The translations under genes were made by a program, and so were the position numbers. A stretch of DNA of 64,000 bases from Coffea arabica (taxonomy: Eukaryota > Streptophyta > Magnoliopsida > Gentianales > Rubiaceae): assembly GCF_036785885.1 (NCBI RefSeq), contig NC_092317.1, forward strand, positions 3,350,501-3,414,500, read 5' to 3'. Shown here one piece after another: positions 49,080-59,045 of the stretch (position 1 is the first letter of the stretch; every line of letters starts with the position of its first letter). The notes beneath the pieces are model-generated. The model was not told the origin of the DNA. It made no database searches and saw only the letters and a program-made list of their open reading frames with translations.

Positions 49080-51308
49080 ATGCACCATTTGTACTCTCTT
49101 ATGCACAATCGAGCTGTCAAAAAGACTATTTATTTTATCTCAGTTTCTACCGCTTACCCAATTCGTAGCCTGCATACCGCTCCAGCAGCCCATCAAAATC
49201 TGGGTTATCCCTTCCAAAACAGCAAAACCCTGGACCAACTCAAGCAAATTCACTCCCTAGCTATCCAGAAAGGCTTAGCTTTAGACGTTTCAGCGTATTC
49301 AAAAATCATTTCTTTTTGCTGCGCTAAAGATGCTGGTGACATGGATTATGCTCTCCACGTATTTGACACAATTCTCGAACCAAATGTCTTCCTCTGGAAT
49401 ACAATGATAAAGGGTTATTCCCAAACCTGTTATCCTGAGTATGCAATTGTTTTGTACAAGAAGATGTTAGAGAGGAACGTGAAACCAGATAACTACACGT
49501 TCCCCTTCTTGCTCAAGGGGTTTAATCGAGATTTTCCCTTGGAATGTGGGAAAGGAACACATGCCCACATATGTAAATTTGGTTTTGATTCTAATGAATT
49601 TGTTCAGCAATCTTTGATCCATGTCTATTGTTTGTCTGGCCAGATTGATATGGCTCGGCTGGTTTTTGACACGAGTAAGAAAAGTGAAGCAGTTACTTGG
49701 AACACAATGATTTCTGGATATAACAGAATGGGACAATTTGAGGAGTCCAGAAAGCTTTTCAAAGAAATGGAGAAGAGAGCGTTGCCCACTTCAGTGACTC
49801 TTGTTTTGGTATTATCAGCTTGCTCAGAGCTAAAGGATCTGGATGCTGCAAAACACGTTCATCAGTGTATTCAAGATGGCAGGATTGAGTCAAATCTGAC
49901 ACTGAATAACGCTCTAATTGACATATATGCAGCTTGTGGGCAGGTGAATGTAGCACTGGGTATTTTTATTAGTATGAACAACAGAGATGTAATATCATGG
50001 ACAGCACTGATCAAAGGGTATATCAATGCTGGGCAAGTTGACAAAGCACAACGATATTTTGATCTGATGCCTCGAAAGGATTCTGTTTCTTGGACTGCAA
50101 TGATTGATGGGTATCTCAAAACCAACCGATTTAAAGATGTCTTGTTGCTTTTCCGTGAGATGCAAGCTGCTAATGTTGAACCTGATAAATTTACTATTGT
50201 TAGCATCATCACTGCTTGTGCACACCTAGGTGCCCTTGAACTAGGGGAATGGGTGAGAACTTACACTGACAAATTAAACATAGACTGTGATATACATGTC
50301 GGCAATGCTCTTATAGACATGTATTTCAAATGTGGAGATGTGGAAAAGGCAACTAGGATGTTTCACAGAATGCCCCAAAGGGACAAATTCAGTTGGACTG
50401 CCATGATTGTTGGTCTTGCTACTAATGGGCGTGGTAGAGAGGCTCTTAATATGTTTGCGAAGATGCTGAATGTTTCAGAGACACCTGATGAAATAACTTA
50501 TATAGGCGTTTTAAGTGCTTGTACTCATTCTGGCTTGGTAAATGAAGGAAGAAGTTTTTTCATCAGTATGACCACCCAGCATGGAATAGTACCTAACGTG
50601 GTGCATTATGGGTGCATGGTTGATCTTCTTGGTCGAGCTGGGCTCTTAAAAGAGGCACATAAGTTTATAAATGATATGCCAATGAAAGCAAATACAATTA
50701 TCTGGGGAGCTCTTCTCGCTGCTTGTAGAGTTCATAAAGATGTAGAGATGGCTGAAATGGCAGCCAAACAGCTTCTTCAGTTAGAACCTGAAAATGGAGC
50801 TGCCTATGTTCTCCTATGCAATGTATATGCTGCTTGCAAGAAGTGGGATAACTTGCGCGAGTTGAGAAGCGTTATTATGGAAAGAGGCATCAAGAAAACA
50901 CCAGGCTGCAGTTTAATCGAGATGAATGGTGGAGTTCATGAATTTGTAGCTGGAGACACATCCCATCCTCAATCTCAAGAAATATACTTGAAGCTGGAGG
51001 AGATGACAGAAAATCTGAAATTGGCAGGGTATCTCCCTGATACTTCAGAGGTGTTCCTTGACATTTCAGAAAAAGAGAAAGAAAAAGCAGTCAGTCGGCA
51101 CAGTGAGAAATTAGCTATTGCCTTTGGTCTGCTGAGCTCAGGACCTGATGTAGTGATCAGAATAGTGAAAAGCCTAAGGATGTGTACAGACTGTCATCAT
51201 GTAGCTAAGTTATTGTCAAGTATTTACGAGAGAGAACTGACTGTAAGAGATCGAACTAGATTCCACCATTTCAGGCAAGGGTCATGCTCTTGTAAGGATT
51301 ATTGGTGA
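49080..51308 (+). CDS. PLS-class pentatricopeptide repeat protein with E and DYW domains
   Basis: Intronless gene of 742 residues. PPR-DYW proteins bind a specific organellar RNA through the repeats and deaminate a cytidine with the DYW domain. The N-terminus is basic and Ser-rich (YPIRSLHTAP), so mitochondrial or plastid import is likely. Repeats run from about residue 80 to 570 in the P-L-S pattern: NVFLWNTMIKGYSQ, EAVTWNTMISGYNRMGQ, DVISWTALIKGYINAGQ, DSVSWTAMIDGYLKT, DKFSWTAMIVGLATNGRG. The E region follows with the PG box (KKTPGCSLIEMNGGVHEFVA). The DYW domain keeps the deaminase signature HSEKLAIAF with CTDCH, then FHHFRQGSCSCKDYW at the very end. It looks fully functional. The single-exon structure is normal for the family. 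The target RNA cannot be read from the sequence. Confidence 0.95.
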   Translation: MHHLYSLMHNRAVKKTIYFISVSTAYPIRSLHTAPAAHQNLGYPFQNSKTLDQLKQIHSLAIQKGLALDVSAYSKIISFCCAKDAGDMDYALHVFDTILEPNVFLWNTMIKGYSQTCYPEYAIVLYKKMLERNVKPDNYTFPFLLKGFNRDFPLECGKGTHAHICKFGFDSNEFVQQSLIHVYCLSGQIDMARLVFDTSKKSEAVTWNTMISGYNRMGQFEESRKLFKEMEKRALPTSVTLVLVLSACSELKDLDAAKHVHQCIQDGRIESNLTLNNALIDIYAACGQVNVALGIFISMNNRDVISWTALIKGYINAGQVDKAQRYFDLMPRKDSVSWTAMIDGYLKTNRFKDVLLLFREMQAANVEPDKFTIVSIITACAHLGALELGEWVRTYTDKLNIDCDIHVGNALIDMYFKCGDVEKATRMFHRMPQRDKFSWTAMIVGLATNGRGREALNMFAKMLNVSETPDEITYIGVLSACTHSGLVNEGRSFFISMTTQHGIVPNVVHYGCMVDLLGRAGLLKEAHKFINDMPMKANTIIWGALLAACRVHKDVEMAEMAAKQLLQLEPENGAAYVLLCNVYAACKKWDNLRELRSVIMERGIKKTPGCSLIEMNGGVHEFVAGDTSHPQSQEIYLKLEEMTENLKLAGYLPDTSEVFLDISEKEKEKAVSRHSEKLAIAFGLLSSGPDVVIRIVKSLRMCTDCHHVAKLLSSIYERELTVRDRTRFHHFRQGSCSCKDYW

Positions 51309-51623
51309 GACATGAAACGACTTCCCTAATGCATCATTGTACAACTTTCCTCCTTATCCACAAGCAATCGCGCTATTACCTAGCCAACTCTTTCTGACTA
51401 TAGCAAGTAAATGTGATTTAATAGTAGCATCTCACTACGAAAGTAGTTCACAAAGAAAACACTATGAAGAAACTACCCCATAGAAGGGCAAATTACAACT
51501 GGTAAATGTAATGCTCTTAGCCACTCAACTATATAGAAATATACTACTAAAAATGAATTAGACCAACAAGTATACTTTGATAGACAGCAAAAAAAATCCC
51601 CCAGGAAGAAGAGACAATCCCGT
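51309..51623. other. shared 3' region of PPR and HUS1 genes
   Basis: A 315-base interval between convergent stop codons. It should contain both 3' UTRs; nothing else is seen. Confidence 0.6.
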
Positions 51624-52595
51624 TCAATTAGAGCCAGGATCAAGTACAGGAAGCCTGCAATGAAGACTTATCGACTTGTCAGTTTGACGAGTACCAGGAA
51701 CAAAGAACTGAAAAATCACAGTCAAGCAAGCACCCTGTGAAGTAATCCCATAGAAAGCACAATCAGGCTTCGCCAAATGACACTGAAGACTCTTGAAAAA
51801 ATGCTTGACACTAACTTGCACAATCATTGCATCACCTCTCTGAATAGCCCTTTGGGTCCTAGTCTGAGCACTCAAATTCCCTTCCCCACGAGGCACCTCA
51901 GCCTGCTCACCTAAAACCAACAGCTTCCTAAACTCGGCTCCTAACGTAATCAAAGTTGTTGAAATTTGCAAATGCAAATCCCCGTACTTGCTTATAGACA
52001 CGTTCATCACATCACCAACATGCTTCATCCTATCAACAAACTGCTCAAGCTGATTCATATCCCTCACTTTAACCAAAGTCCTCGGCATTTCTTGTGCAGT
52101 ATCCAACGCAGCTTGAAGCTCTGCCATGTCAGCCCTCGACAAAGGTTTCGAAATGGGCACATCTTGAATCACAGCAGACTTGTACCCTTTAGTCTCAAAT
52201 GTCAAAAAAGGCGTTGGCTGCTGAGAATGAGCAGGCAATTTCTTAACCAGTCTAATCTGAATCTGATTCGACACCACCCCACCAACGCCATGGCTACTAA
52301 ATTCAGCATAAACGGTAATAATGCTGCGAAGGGCACGGTGGAGGAGGGAAAGATCAATGGCAAAGGCAATTCTGTCTTCATTTTGGCTAGAAATTCGATA
52401 ATCTTCGAAAAGGGCTTCTTTTTTGAACTGGGCTATGGATTGGATCCCATCACCGTTAAGGAGATTGTGGAGGAAAAAGAAGTGATCTCTAGTGAGGTAA
52501 AGATGGCAGATTTTTCCCATCTTGTCTAGGGCTGGCAAAAATCTTTTTTCTAATAAGTTTACACCATGGTCGGTTAAGTTTGCCTTGAACTTCAT
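51624..52595 (-). CDS. HUS1: HUS1, subunit of the 9-1-1 DNA-damage checkpoint clamp
   Basis: Intronless gene of 323 residues, full length for the family. HUS1 joins RAD9 and RAD1 in a PCNA-like ring loaded at damaged DNA to signal ATR and help repair; it acts in the nucleus. The N-terminus MKFKANLTDHGVNLLEKRFL is typical of HUS1. Other visible family features are the HLYLTRDHFFFLHNL strand, YRISSQNEDRIAFAIDLSLL with HRALRS, the SNQIQIRLVKKLP segment, and the C-terminal SVKHFFKSLQCHLAKPDCAF with FQFFVPGTRQTDKSISLHCR. The product ends in LPVLDPGSN. The start is the first Met of this conserved N-terminus. The gene converges with the PPR gene and is followed upstream by the FRS array. Confidence 0.95.
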   Translation of the reverse strand: MKFKANLTDHGVNLLEKRFLPALDKMGKICHLYLTRDHFFFLHNLLNGDGIQSIAQFKKEALFEDYRISSQNEDRIAFAIDLSLLHRALRSIITVYAEFSSHGVGGVVSNQIQIRLVKKLPAHSQQPTPFLTFETKGYKSAVIQDVPISKPLSRADMAELQAALDTAQEMPRTLVKVRDMNQLEQFVDRMKHVGDVMNVSISKYGDLHLQISTTLITLGAEFRKLLVLGEQAEVPRGEGNLSAQTRTQRAIQRGDAMIVQVSVKHFFKSLQCHLAKPDCAFYGITSQGACLTVIFQFFVPGTRQTDKSISLHCRLPVLDPGSN

Positions 52596-53335
52596 CTTTT
52601 CTTGCTGATAATGGTTTTAATGGCCCTAATATTGATGGCGAAAGGAAGATTTTTTTGGATTGAGTGATTGACGAGTTTCGAATTCTTAGGGTTTTGTGGA
52701 GGGGTTTTTGAGCAGTTTAGAGATGGCGGGAGAAATACGAGTGAAGACTAGAGAGGGAGGGACAATGAAGTCATCACGCACAGCAGCAAGATCCATGGGA
52801 AAGAAGGGAACGAGTTATTATAGTACTCGCACCCTTTTAGAATGTACATATCTTGATGCTTTCGGTACAAGCACGTAGAGCTGTAGTCTGGTTGGGTGTT
52901 TTTCTGGATATGCCATGGAACAGACGGCATAATTGTACACGATACAAGAATGCAGCAAACTTTTGCCAAATCTTTAATTGATTGTTACTTTTCTTCCTAA
53001 CCTTTTATCTTTAATGTTTCAGTTTTTGTCCCAGTTTCACATTTTTCCCTTTTCGGCAATATTAGCACTTCTTAATTTTTTTTTTTTTTTCAGTTTTCCA
53101 AGTGAGATTCTTCCCTTCAAGGAAGCTGGCATTTTGTTAATACTGTCGCTTAATTAGAGATGTTTGTGTCTCTAAGCCAATTCTACATATTACAAACATC
53201 ATCTACGTTACAGGCTTTGAGCCGCATAATGCACCATCTATGAGTGTGTGTAACCAAACAGAAGTACGGATTCTACAAAATAGACATTCAAGAGAGACAT
53301 AGGAAGAGAAGATACAAGGATATAGAGTCCTAGAA
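52596..53335. other. HUS1 promoter side and 3' flank of FRS copy 1
   Basis: HUS1 5' UTR and promoter lie at the left, 3' UTR of FRS copy 1 at the right. No gene, RNA or repeat was recognised. Confidence 0.5.
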
Positions 53336-55345
53336 TTAGACCAGATGATCGTCTTGAAGACGAATCTTGCTGAGTATATCATCCAATGCTTGCAGGGTAT
53401 ACTTGTATCGATCATGAGATTTCCTCCCTTCTTCGACAACCTTTGTGATGCATTTATATAGGTTATCATACCTGTGAAGTGGGTTGTTACTGTCAATACC
53501 GTCGTAACCATATTCAAAATCATAATTGCGATGAATATCCTTTCTCCATCTTGAAAGGATGTATTGAGGCGGGATCTCCTCCACACCATTCTGGTTTAAA
53601 ACACAGAGTGCATGCCTGCACAAATAACCTTTGAAACTAAATAAACCACATAGGCAAAGAATCTCCCCATCAGATGTATTGTAAGAGACCTCAAAGTCTC
53701 TTGTTTCCCTCCTGTTATCCTCAACTTCAGCATGTTCTGTGACTAGGTAACTTATGACTGATCCATCCATGCTCATCTGCCTAGGATTAAAACAAGAAAG
53801 CATTCCCACCACTTCTTCTTGAAACTTCATAAATATGTTGCTTGTGTACAACTTTGACAGCTGCAACTCCAAATAAAATGTTGACTTTAACATCCCACAA
53901 GGATTTCTCGATTCCATGTCAGCCATTACCTCTCTTTGATCAATTTCTTTGAGAGCTTGATCATAGCTATTGAGAAAATCCTTCAAAGAAGTGTCTTTGG
54001 ACAAATATCCCTCAAAAGGAGAAGTAACTCTTTCACTTTCTTTCATGGGAAACATTCCTGCCAGAAATGTCTCCTTTATATAGACCGGGACCCAGTGCTT
54101 ACGGTCTTCATATAATGTTTGAAGCCATTTATGATGCCTAATTCCATGGCGATCCATCATATCCTCCCAGGCTGCTTCAAAATCAACTGCCCTAAATGGG
54201 TCGTAAACTAACCTAGTAAATGCCTCCATAACTGCTTCACATTCACTCACTCCTCCAAGTTCATGTGGAAGTTGCTTTAAGATACTTGTCATATAAATGA
54301 AATGAGAAGCTCTGGGGAAAACTTCAGCAAGAGCAATTTTCAAGGATTTATTTTGGTCGGTGATGATAGCGTGAGGAGAGCGTCCTACCATGTATGTTAG
54401 CCATGCCCTAAACAGCCATACATATGACTCTACATTACCACCTGCAACCAAACCGCATCCTAGTAGCACAGAGTGTCCGTGGTGATTAACTCCAGTAAAT
54501 ATCACCAATGGCACCTCATGCTTGGTGGTTAAGCATGAAGTGTTGATTACAACAACATCACCAAAATAACCATACGTAGCTCTTGACCTTGCATCAGCCC
54601 AGAATACATTCCTCAGACATCCTTTCTCATTTAAATCCATCACGTAGAAGAAGTTCAGATTCATCAATTGCTGATGAGTGAAAAACTTATGTATTGATTG
54701 AGCATCTCCTTGCTTAAGTCTCAGCTGATTATTGAACTGATCAACATTATTCCTGAGTTTACCTTCGTCAACATTAGCACTTCCATTATACTCTCTATCA
54801 ATAATAACTGTTCTGAACAACCTTATCTTCTGAATTTCTTCAGGACCATCGACCTGCAGGGGCCTTTTGCTTCCAAGGCCAACATTCCTGTGAGATTTAT
54901 AAAATTTCCCACTAGTTGGAGTGAGTAAATGGTTGTGTTCAAGTTCCACTTCAATTACCCACCATCTCTTGTTCTCCATCAACCTGAACTTTATCATTGC
55001 AGGGCAGCCAGTTCTTGTTTGTGGTCTTGGTCGGTTTGCTTCAGTTTTCTTCTTGAACCCTGCGCTGCTGCAGCTTAACTTTCCCCTGTATTTCTCTTTG
55101 CTCTTTCTGTACCACGTATTGCTAACTCGGACTCCAAATCCTTGCTGCTGAGCATAACAATTGTAGAAGTAATAAACATCCTCATAGGTTTCAAACTCCA
55201 TTCCAACAGCAGGAGGCAGGGGATTTTCCCCCTGAAGGACACCAGCCTCACCAACGTATTCAGTCATGGCACAATCTCCATCAATCTCAAAATTCTCTGC
55301 CTCATCATCATACACAGGCTCACTATTGAGTGACACTTCGTCCAT
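53336..55345 (-). CDS. FAR1-related sequence (FRS) protein, array copy 1
   Basis: Single coding exon of 669 residues, from a domesticated Mutator-like transposase; FAR1/FHY3 relatives are nuclear transcription regulators in light and stress responses. An acidic N-terminus is followed by the FAR1 DNA-binding domain at about residues 47-142 (PAVGMEFETYEDVYYFYNCY, zinc-binding SCSS, GCPAMIKF, EHNH). The MULE transposase core lies at about 255-400 and a SWIM zinc finger at 564-578 (C-x-C-x9-C-x-H). In the core the first catalytic position is Asn268 (VVVINTS) rather than Asp. The second His of the usual H-x5-H after EVFP is Ser (SHFIYMTSI). The ATG is immediately preceded by a TAG acceptor, so a 5' UTR intron is expected, with leader exon near 56273-56400 (donor GTAAGA at 56272). 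Confidence 0.93.
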   Translation of the reverse strand: MDEVSLNSEPVYDDEAENFEIDGDCAMTEYVGEAGVLQGENPLPPAVGMEFETYEDVYYFYNCYAQQQGFGVRVSNTWYRKSKEKYRGKLSCSSAGFKKKTEANRPRPQTRTGCPAMIKFRLMENKRWWVIEVELEHNHLLTPTSGKFYKSHRNVGLGSKRPLQVDGPEEIQKIRLFRTVIIDREYNGSANVDEGKLRNNVDQFNNQLRLKQGDAQSIHKFFTHQQLMNLNFFYVMDLNEKGCLRNVFWADARSRATYGYFGDVVVINTSCLTTKHEVPLVIFTGVNHHGHSVLLGCGLVAGGNVESYVWLFRAWLTYMVGRSPHAIITDQNKSLKIALAEVFPRASHFIYMTSILKQLPHELGGVSECEAVMEAFTRLVYDPFRAVDFEAAWEDMMDRHGIRHHKWLQTLYEDRKHWVPVYIKETFLAGMFPMKESERVTSPFEGYLSKDTSLKDFLNSYDQALKEIDQREVMADMESRNPCGMLKSTFYLELQLSKLYTSNIFMKFQEEVVGMLSCFNPRQMSMDGSVISYLVTEHAEVEDNRRETRDFEVSYNTSDGEILCLCGLFSFKGYLCRHALCVLNQNGVEEIPPQYILSRWRKDIHRNYDFEYGYDGIDSNNPLHRYDNLYKCITKVVEEGRKSHDRYKYTLQALDDILSKIRLQDDHLV

Positions 55346-57032
55346 CTAAAAAGTAACAAAAAGGGAGAAAAGAGTATTAAACAAGACCAGGCACAAGAAG
55401 GGGGATAATCATTATAGCCCAGAAATTACATGAAAAGGAACAAAAACGGTTAAAAGCAGCATCTTTCAATGCTGTGCACTACATGCATAAGAACCAATGG
55501 TTTTCCTCTCCTTGATTGCAAAAGAATCACCAACAAAGAAACCTTCTTGTGGTATAAGCCCTTCGCAGTTAGTATCATTGGCAGGATTATTGTTCACCAT
55601 TTTTTTCTGAATTTTCACATTCGAATCCATAAAATCCATTAACTTGTTGAGATGGCATGAAGGGCATGAGAGATTTTGAAATTCTCATCACTACATTTGC
55701 AGCCACTGAAGATAAATATAAAATGGATGAACGCATAAATGCAAGCCAGAGTTTCTGACAAATTATCGGCTGAGAAGATTCTAGTTCGAAAAATTAATCA
55801 AGCTTTCTCATTCTTGAACTACATTCGTCTTGTTTCTTCCCTTTTTTGGTCAGTGCAGCCTTTTGATTTGCTCAATCGCAAAAATCTTTAGTTAATTGCT
55901 ATATCTCTTCAGTTCCTTTAATCAAAACATTACCATAGAAACAAGGTCCAGACTTGATCAATGCTTGAATAAAATGTTTACCAAGACAACTGATCCCAAA
56001 ATTAGCCACTTGCATAGTTCAAGCACCTATAACGTAAATAAGTCACGATATAGAAGTAAATTGCATAAATTTAACAGCAAAGTGCAGTCCGCAACAACTA
56101 ATTTGGTTAATTCTAGACACAAATGTTAGTAGTTTAAGCTGTCCATGAAGAATTAAAGCAAAAAAACAAAGAAAGTTAAATTCTAGAAAAAGATACCAGC
56201 ATTATAAACATCTGGGTTCATTTTAACTACCTTGAAAAGCACAGAAAAAGAAAGTGTTTCAGTTGGTCTTACTGATGGGGGACCTTGCCGGAGGAGACTG
56301 CAAACCGGTGGAGTAGCCGAGGTTCAAGCTTTCAGCTTTACATGGCTATGCGGGTGCACGGAAGCCACCGTACCTCAGGGATTTCTTTAACAAGTCTAGG
56401 CAAGATGTACTTGTTTATTATTTTTTTGTGGGCATGGTGGGTACGGAGGCCTACAATGAGTTGCATTTTTTTGTTTTTTTTTTTTGAAGGATGTGAGTTA
56501 CTCTTACTCCAGTCAAATCTTTAGGACAAGAAACGGTTCAACAAAGTCAGACCGGCACAGCCCAATAAAGAGAATGACACCCAAATGCTAATTCAAATTA
56601 GTTTTTTTTTTGGAGAATAATTCAAGTTAGTTTTGACTAGTGTGTTTGTATAAGAGTTTTTCTTTCTTTCTTTTTTGAATCTCAGTAATATATTATTATC
56701 TTCCAAATCAGTAAATTAAAATGGATGTCATTACCTTACTTGTTTGCCTCTTTAACAAACCGATTCCGAACTCGTTTTGGTGTTAGAATTACACCCCGTA
56801 TGAAACTTTTCAAGTACTGCACCGTACACATATCCGTTTGAATTGCATTTTTCGACATTTTTTATGAAAAAATTACTGTAGCGATTTGATGTATATGAGA
56901 GAAAAAAGTAATAGAAAAATGTGATCACGGAAAACGACGCAATTTTCTGGTAGAAAATGGCAATCCAAACAGGGCCTAATAAACATAACCCTCGGAAGAC
57001 AAAAATGTTGGGAATAAGTAAAAAAGAATATA
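55346..57032. other. 5' UTR intron and leader of FRS copy 1, then intergenic DNA
   Basis: A plausible minus-strand donor (ATCA|GTAAGACC) at 56273/56272 ends a CG-rich leader, and the acceptor lies right before the ATG at 55345, giving an intron of about 927 bases. A poly(T) run and the MITE at 56831-56976 lie further upstream. Confidence 0.5.
56831..56976. mobile_element. small MITE-like element, GTTTGGATTG family
   Basis: The left end CCGTTTGAATTGC and the reverse complement of the right end, CCCTGTTTGGATTGC, are inverted repeats. The core contains ATTACTGTAGCGATTTGATG. It sits in the promoter region of FRS copy 1, just past the end of FRS copy 2. Confidence 0.6.
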
Positions 57033-59045
57033 TCATTCAATCTTATGTTCAACGTTATGAACTCTGTGTAATGATTCTTCAAAAGCTTGTAATGCAACTT
57101 TATAATGTTCCAAGGAGATCACTCCTTCCTCTACAACTTGCAGTGCGCTTCTGTACAACTGACTGAACCACTGAATCCCTTCAGTAGCAACAGCATTGCC
57201 GGACCCCTGTTCCGGAATGTGCAGACGCTTGTAGTCCTTCTTCCAACGCGGTAAAATGTATTTCAATGGGATTTCCTCCACCCCATTGAAGTTCAGAACG
57301 CATAAAGCATGCCGGCATAAATATCCATAGAAGTTGAAGCAGCTACAGATGCAACGAACCTCAGCTGCTGCTCTATTATACAGAACTTCAAAGTCTCTGA
57401 TCTCTCTTCTGTTTGCCTCCCCCATAACACGCTCCTTCACCAAGAATATAACTACTGGCCCCTCAACGTGTAACTGTGTTGTGCTAAAGCACGAATACAT
57501 CTCCTCCACCTCCAATTGGAACCTCTTAAAAACTTCTCTAGTATACACTGTGGACAGCTGCAACTCAAATGAACATCTCGTTTTTAATTCTGGATTTGAA
57601 TTTCTTGAGTCAATATCTGCAAGTACTTCTTCCTTGTGCTTTTTCTGTAAAGCTAATTCATATTTGTCAAGGAATTCCTTCAAAGGTGTCTGCTTGTGTA
57701 CATATTTATCAAAAAATGCATTCAAGGTCTCACCAGGTCTTGCAGTAGCCATACCTGCAAAAGTAGTGTCTTTTAAGTAAACTGGAGCCCACTGAGATCT
57801 ATCTTCATATAATGCCCGAAGCCACTCATGATCAGCAATTCCAAAATGCTGGATCATAAATCCCCATGCTGCTTCGAAGTCAAATGGTTTCAAGGCCTCA
57901 TAAACTGCTTTACACAGTGCCTTTCTGATGGCATCATAATTGCGGAGTCCTCCCAACTTTTCAGGGACTTTTCTCATGATGTGTGACAAACTGAATCGAT
58001 GTAGAGATTTTGGAAAGACCTCAGCAACAGCACTCTGCAGAATCTTACATCTATCAGAAATTATGGTGTGTGGATGATGTCCAGACGTGCAAGTGAGCCA
58101 CGCTTTGAACAGCCAGGTATAATAGCCAGTCGTCTCACCTGAAAGCAGGCCACAACCCAGCAACACAGGTTGACCATGGTGATTCGTACCAACAAAAGCA
58201 ACAAGGGGAATCTCATATTTGTTTGACAAAAATGTATTGTCAAGAAAAATCACGTCACAAAAGTAGCCACTAGCAGCCCTTGACCGAGCATCCACCCAGA
58301 AAAAATTCCTGATACAGCCATTATCATTGAGATCCATCAAGTAAAAGAAATTTGGATTAGTCAACTGCATTCGACAAAGGTAATTGTAAATGGCTTGTGC
58401 GTCACCCTTTTTCAAACTCAGCTGATCAGAATGATCAGAAGAACTTCTGGACTCTCTCACGGTAATATTTGAATTTCCATTAACACCTGCATCAATTACA
58501 AGTGCTCGATACAACTTCACTGTCCGTACTTCTGAATCAGAGCTTGACTGCAACTTCCTCTTGGATCCAGTGCCCATCTTCTTAACAGCCTTGCAGATCT
58601 TTGAACCTAACAAATGGTTGTGTTCAAGTGTAACTTCAACAACCCTCCACCTTTTAGAATCTACTATTCTCATTCTTAGCATTGCAGGACAACCAGTTCG
58701 GGTTTCCTTCCTCAGGCGGTTTACTTCTTTAATTCTTTTAAAACCCTGGCTGCTGCAACAAAGCACAGCACCATACTTCTCCTTGCTATTTCTTTTAAAC
58801 CATGAGTTTTTCACTCGAACACGGAAGCCCATCTCCTTTGCATAGCAACTGTAGTAGTTATAAGCATCCTCATATGACTCAAACTCCATCCCTACAGCAG
58901 GTTCAACAAATTCCTTTCTTCCATCAGGAATATCATTTTGAATATCCAAATCAGCTCTTTCATCATCAATTTCTAGAAAAGTCTCACAGCCTTGTCCCTC
59001 AATTGCCTGCTCGCTGTTAACACCGTTAACAGACACTTCTTCCAT
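57033..59045 (-). CDS. FAR1-related sequence (FRS) protein, array copy 2
   Basis: Single coding exon of 670 residues from the ATG at 59045, which directly follows the acceptor TTTTCAG; a longer frame to 59138 would run through the intron. The FAR1 DNA-binding domain is at about 48-144 (AVGMEFESYEDAYNYYSCYA, LCCSS, GCPAMLRM, EHNH). The MULE core at about 255-400 keeps the first catalytic Asp (Asp269 in FLDNTF), the Asp of ISDRC, and H-x5-H (HRFSLSH). The SWIM finger is CIC-x9-CRH near the C-terminus. Of the three copies this one looks closest to an intact transposase core. A leader exon ending at 59820 (donor A|GTAAGTGC) would give a 774-base 5' UTR intron. A 17-codon upstream reading frame (MRPSRRTCQALSPEKHL) lies in that leader. 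Confidence 0.93.
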   Translation of the reverse strand: MEEVSVNGVNSEQAIEGQGCETFLEIDDERADLDIQNDIPDGRKEFVEPAVGMEFESYEDAYNYYSCYAKEMGFRVRVKNSWFKRNSKEKYGAVLCCSSQGFKRIKEVNRLRKETRTGCPAMLRMRIVDSKRWRVVEVTLEHNHLLGSKICKAVKKMGTGSKRKLQSSSDSEVRTVKLYRALVIDAGVNGNSNITVRESRSSSDHSDQLSLKKGDAQAIYNYLCRMQLTNPNFFYLMDLNDNGCIRNFFWVDARSRAASGYFCDVIFLDNTFLSNKYEIPLVAFVGTNHHGQPVLLGCGLLSGETTGYYTWLFKAWLTCTSGHHPHTIISDRCKILQSAVAEVFPKSLHRFSLSHIMRKVPEKLGGLRNYDAIRKALCKAVYEALKPFDFEAAWGFMIQHFGIADHEWLRALYEDRSQWAPVYLKDTTFAGMATARPGETLNAFFDKYVHKQTPLKEFLDKYELALQKKHKEEVLADIDSRNSNPELKTRCSFELQLSTVYTREVFKRFQLEVEEMYSCFSTTQLHVEGPVVIFLVKERVMGEANRREIRDFEVLYNRAAAEVRCICSCFNFYGYLCRHALCVLNFNGVEEIPLKYILPRWKKDYKRLHIPEQGSGNAVATEGIQWFSQLYRSALQVVEEGVISLEHYKVALQAFEESLHRVHNVEHKIE

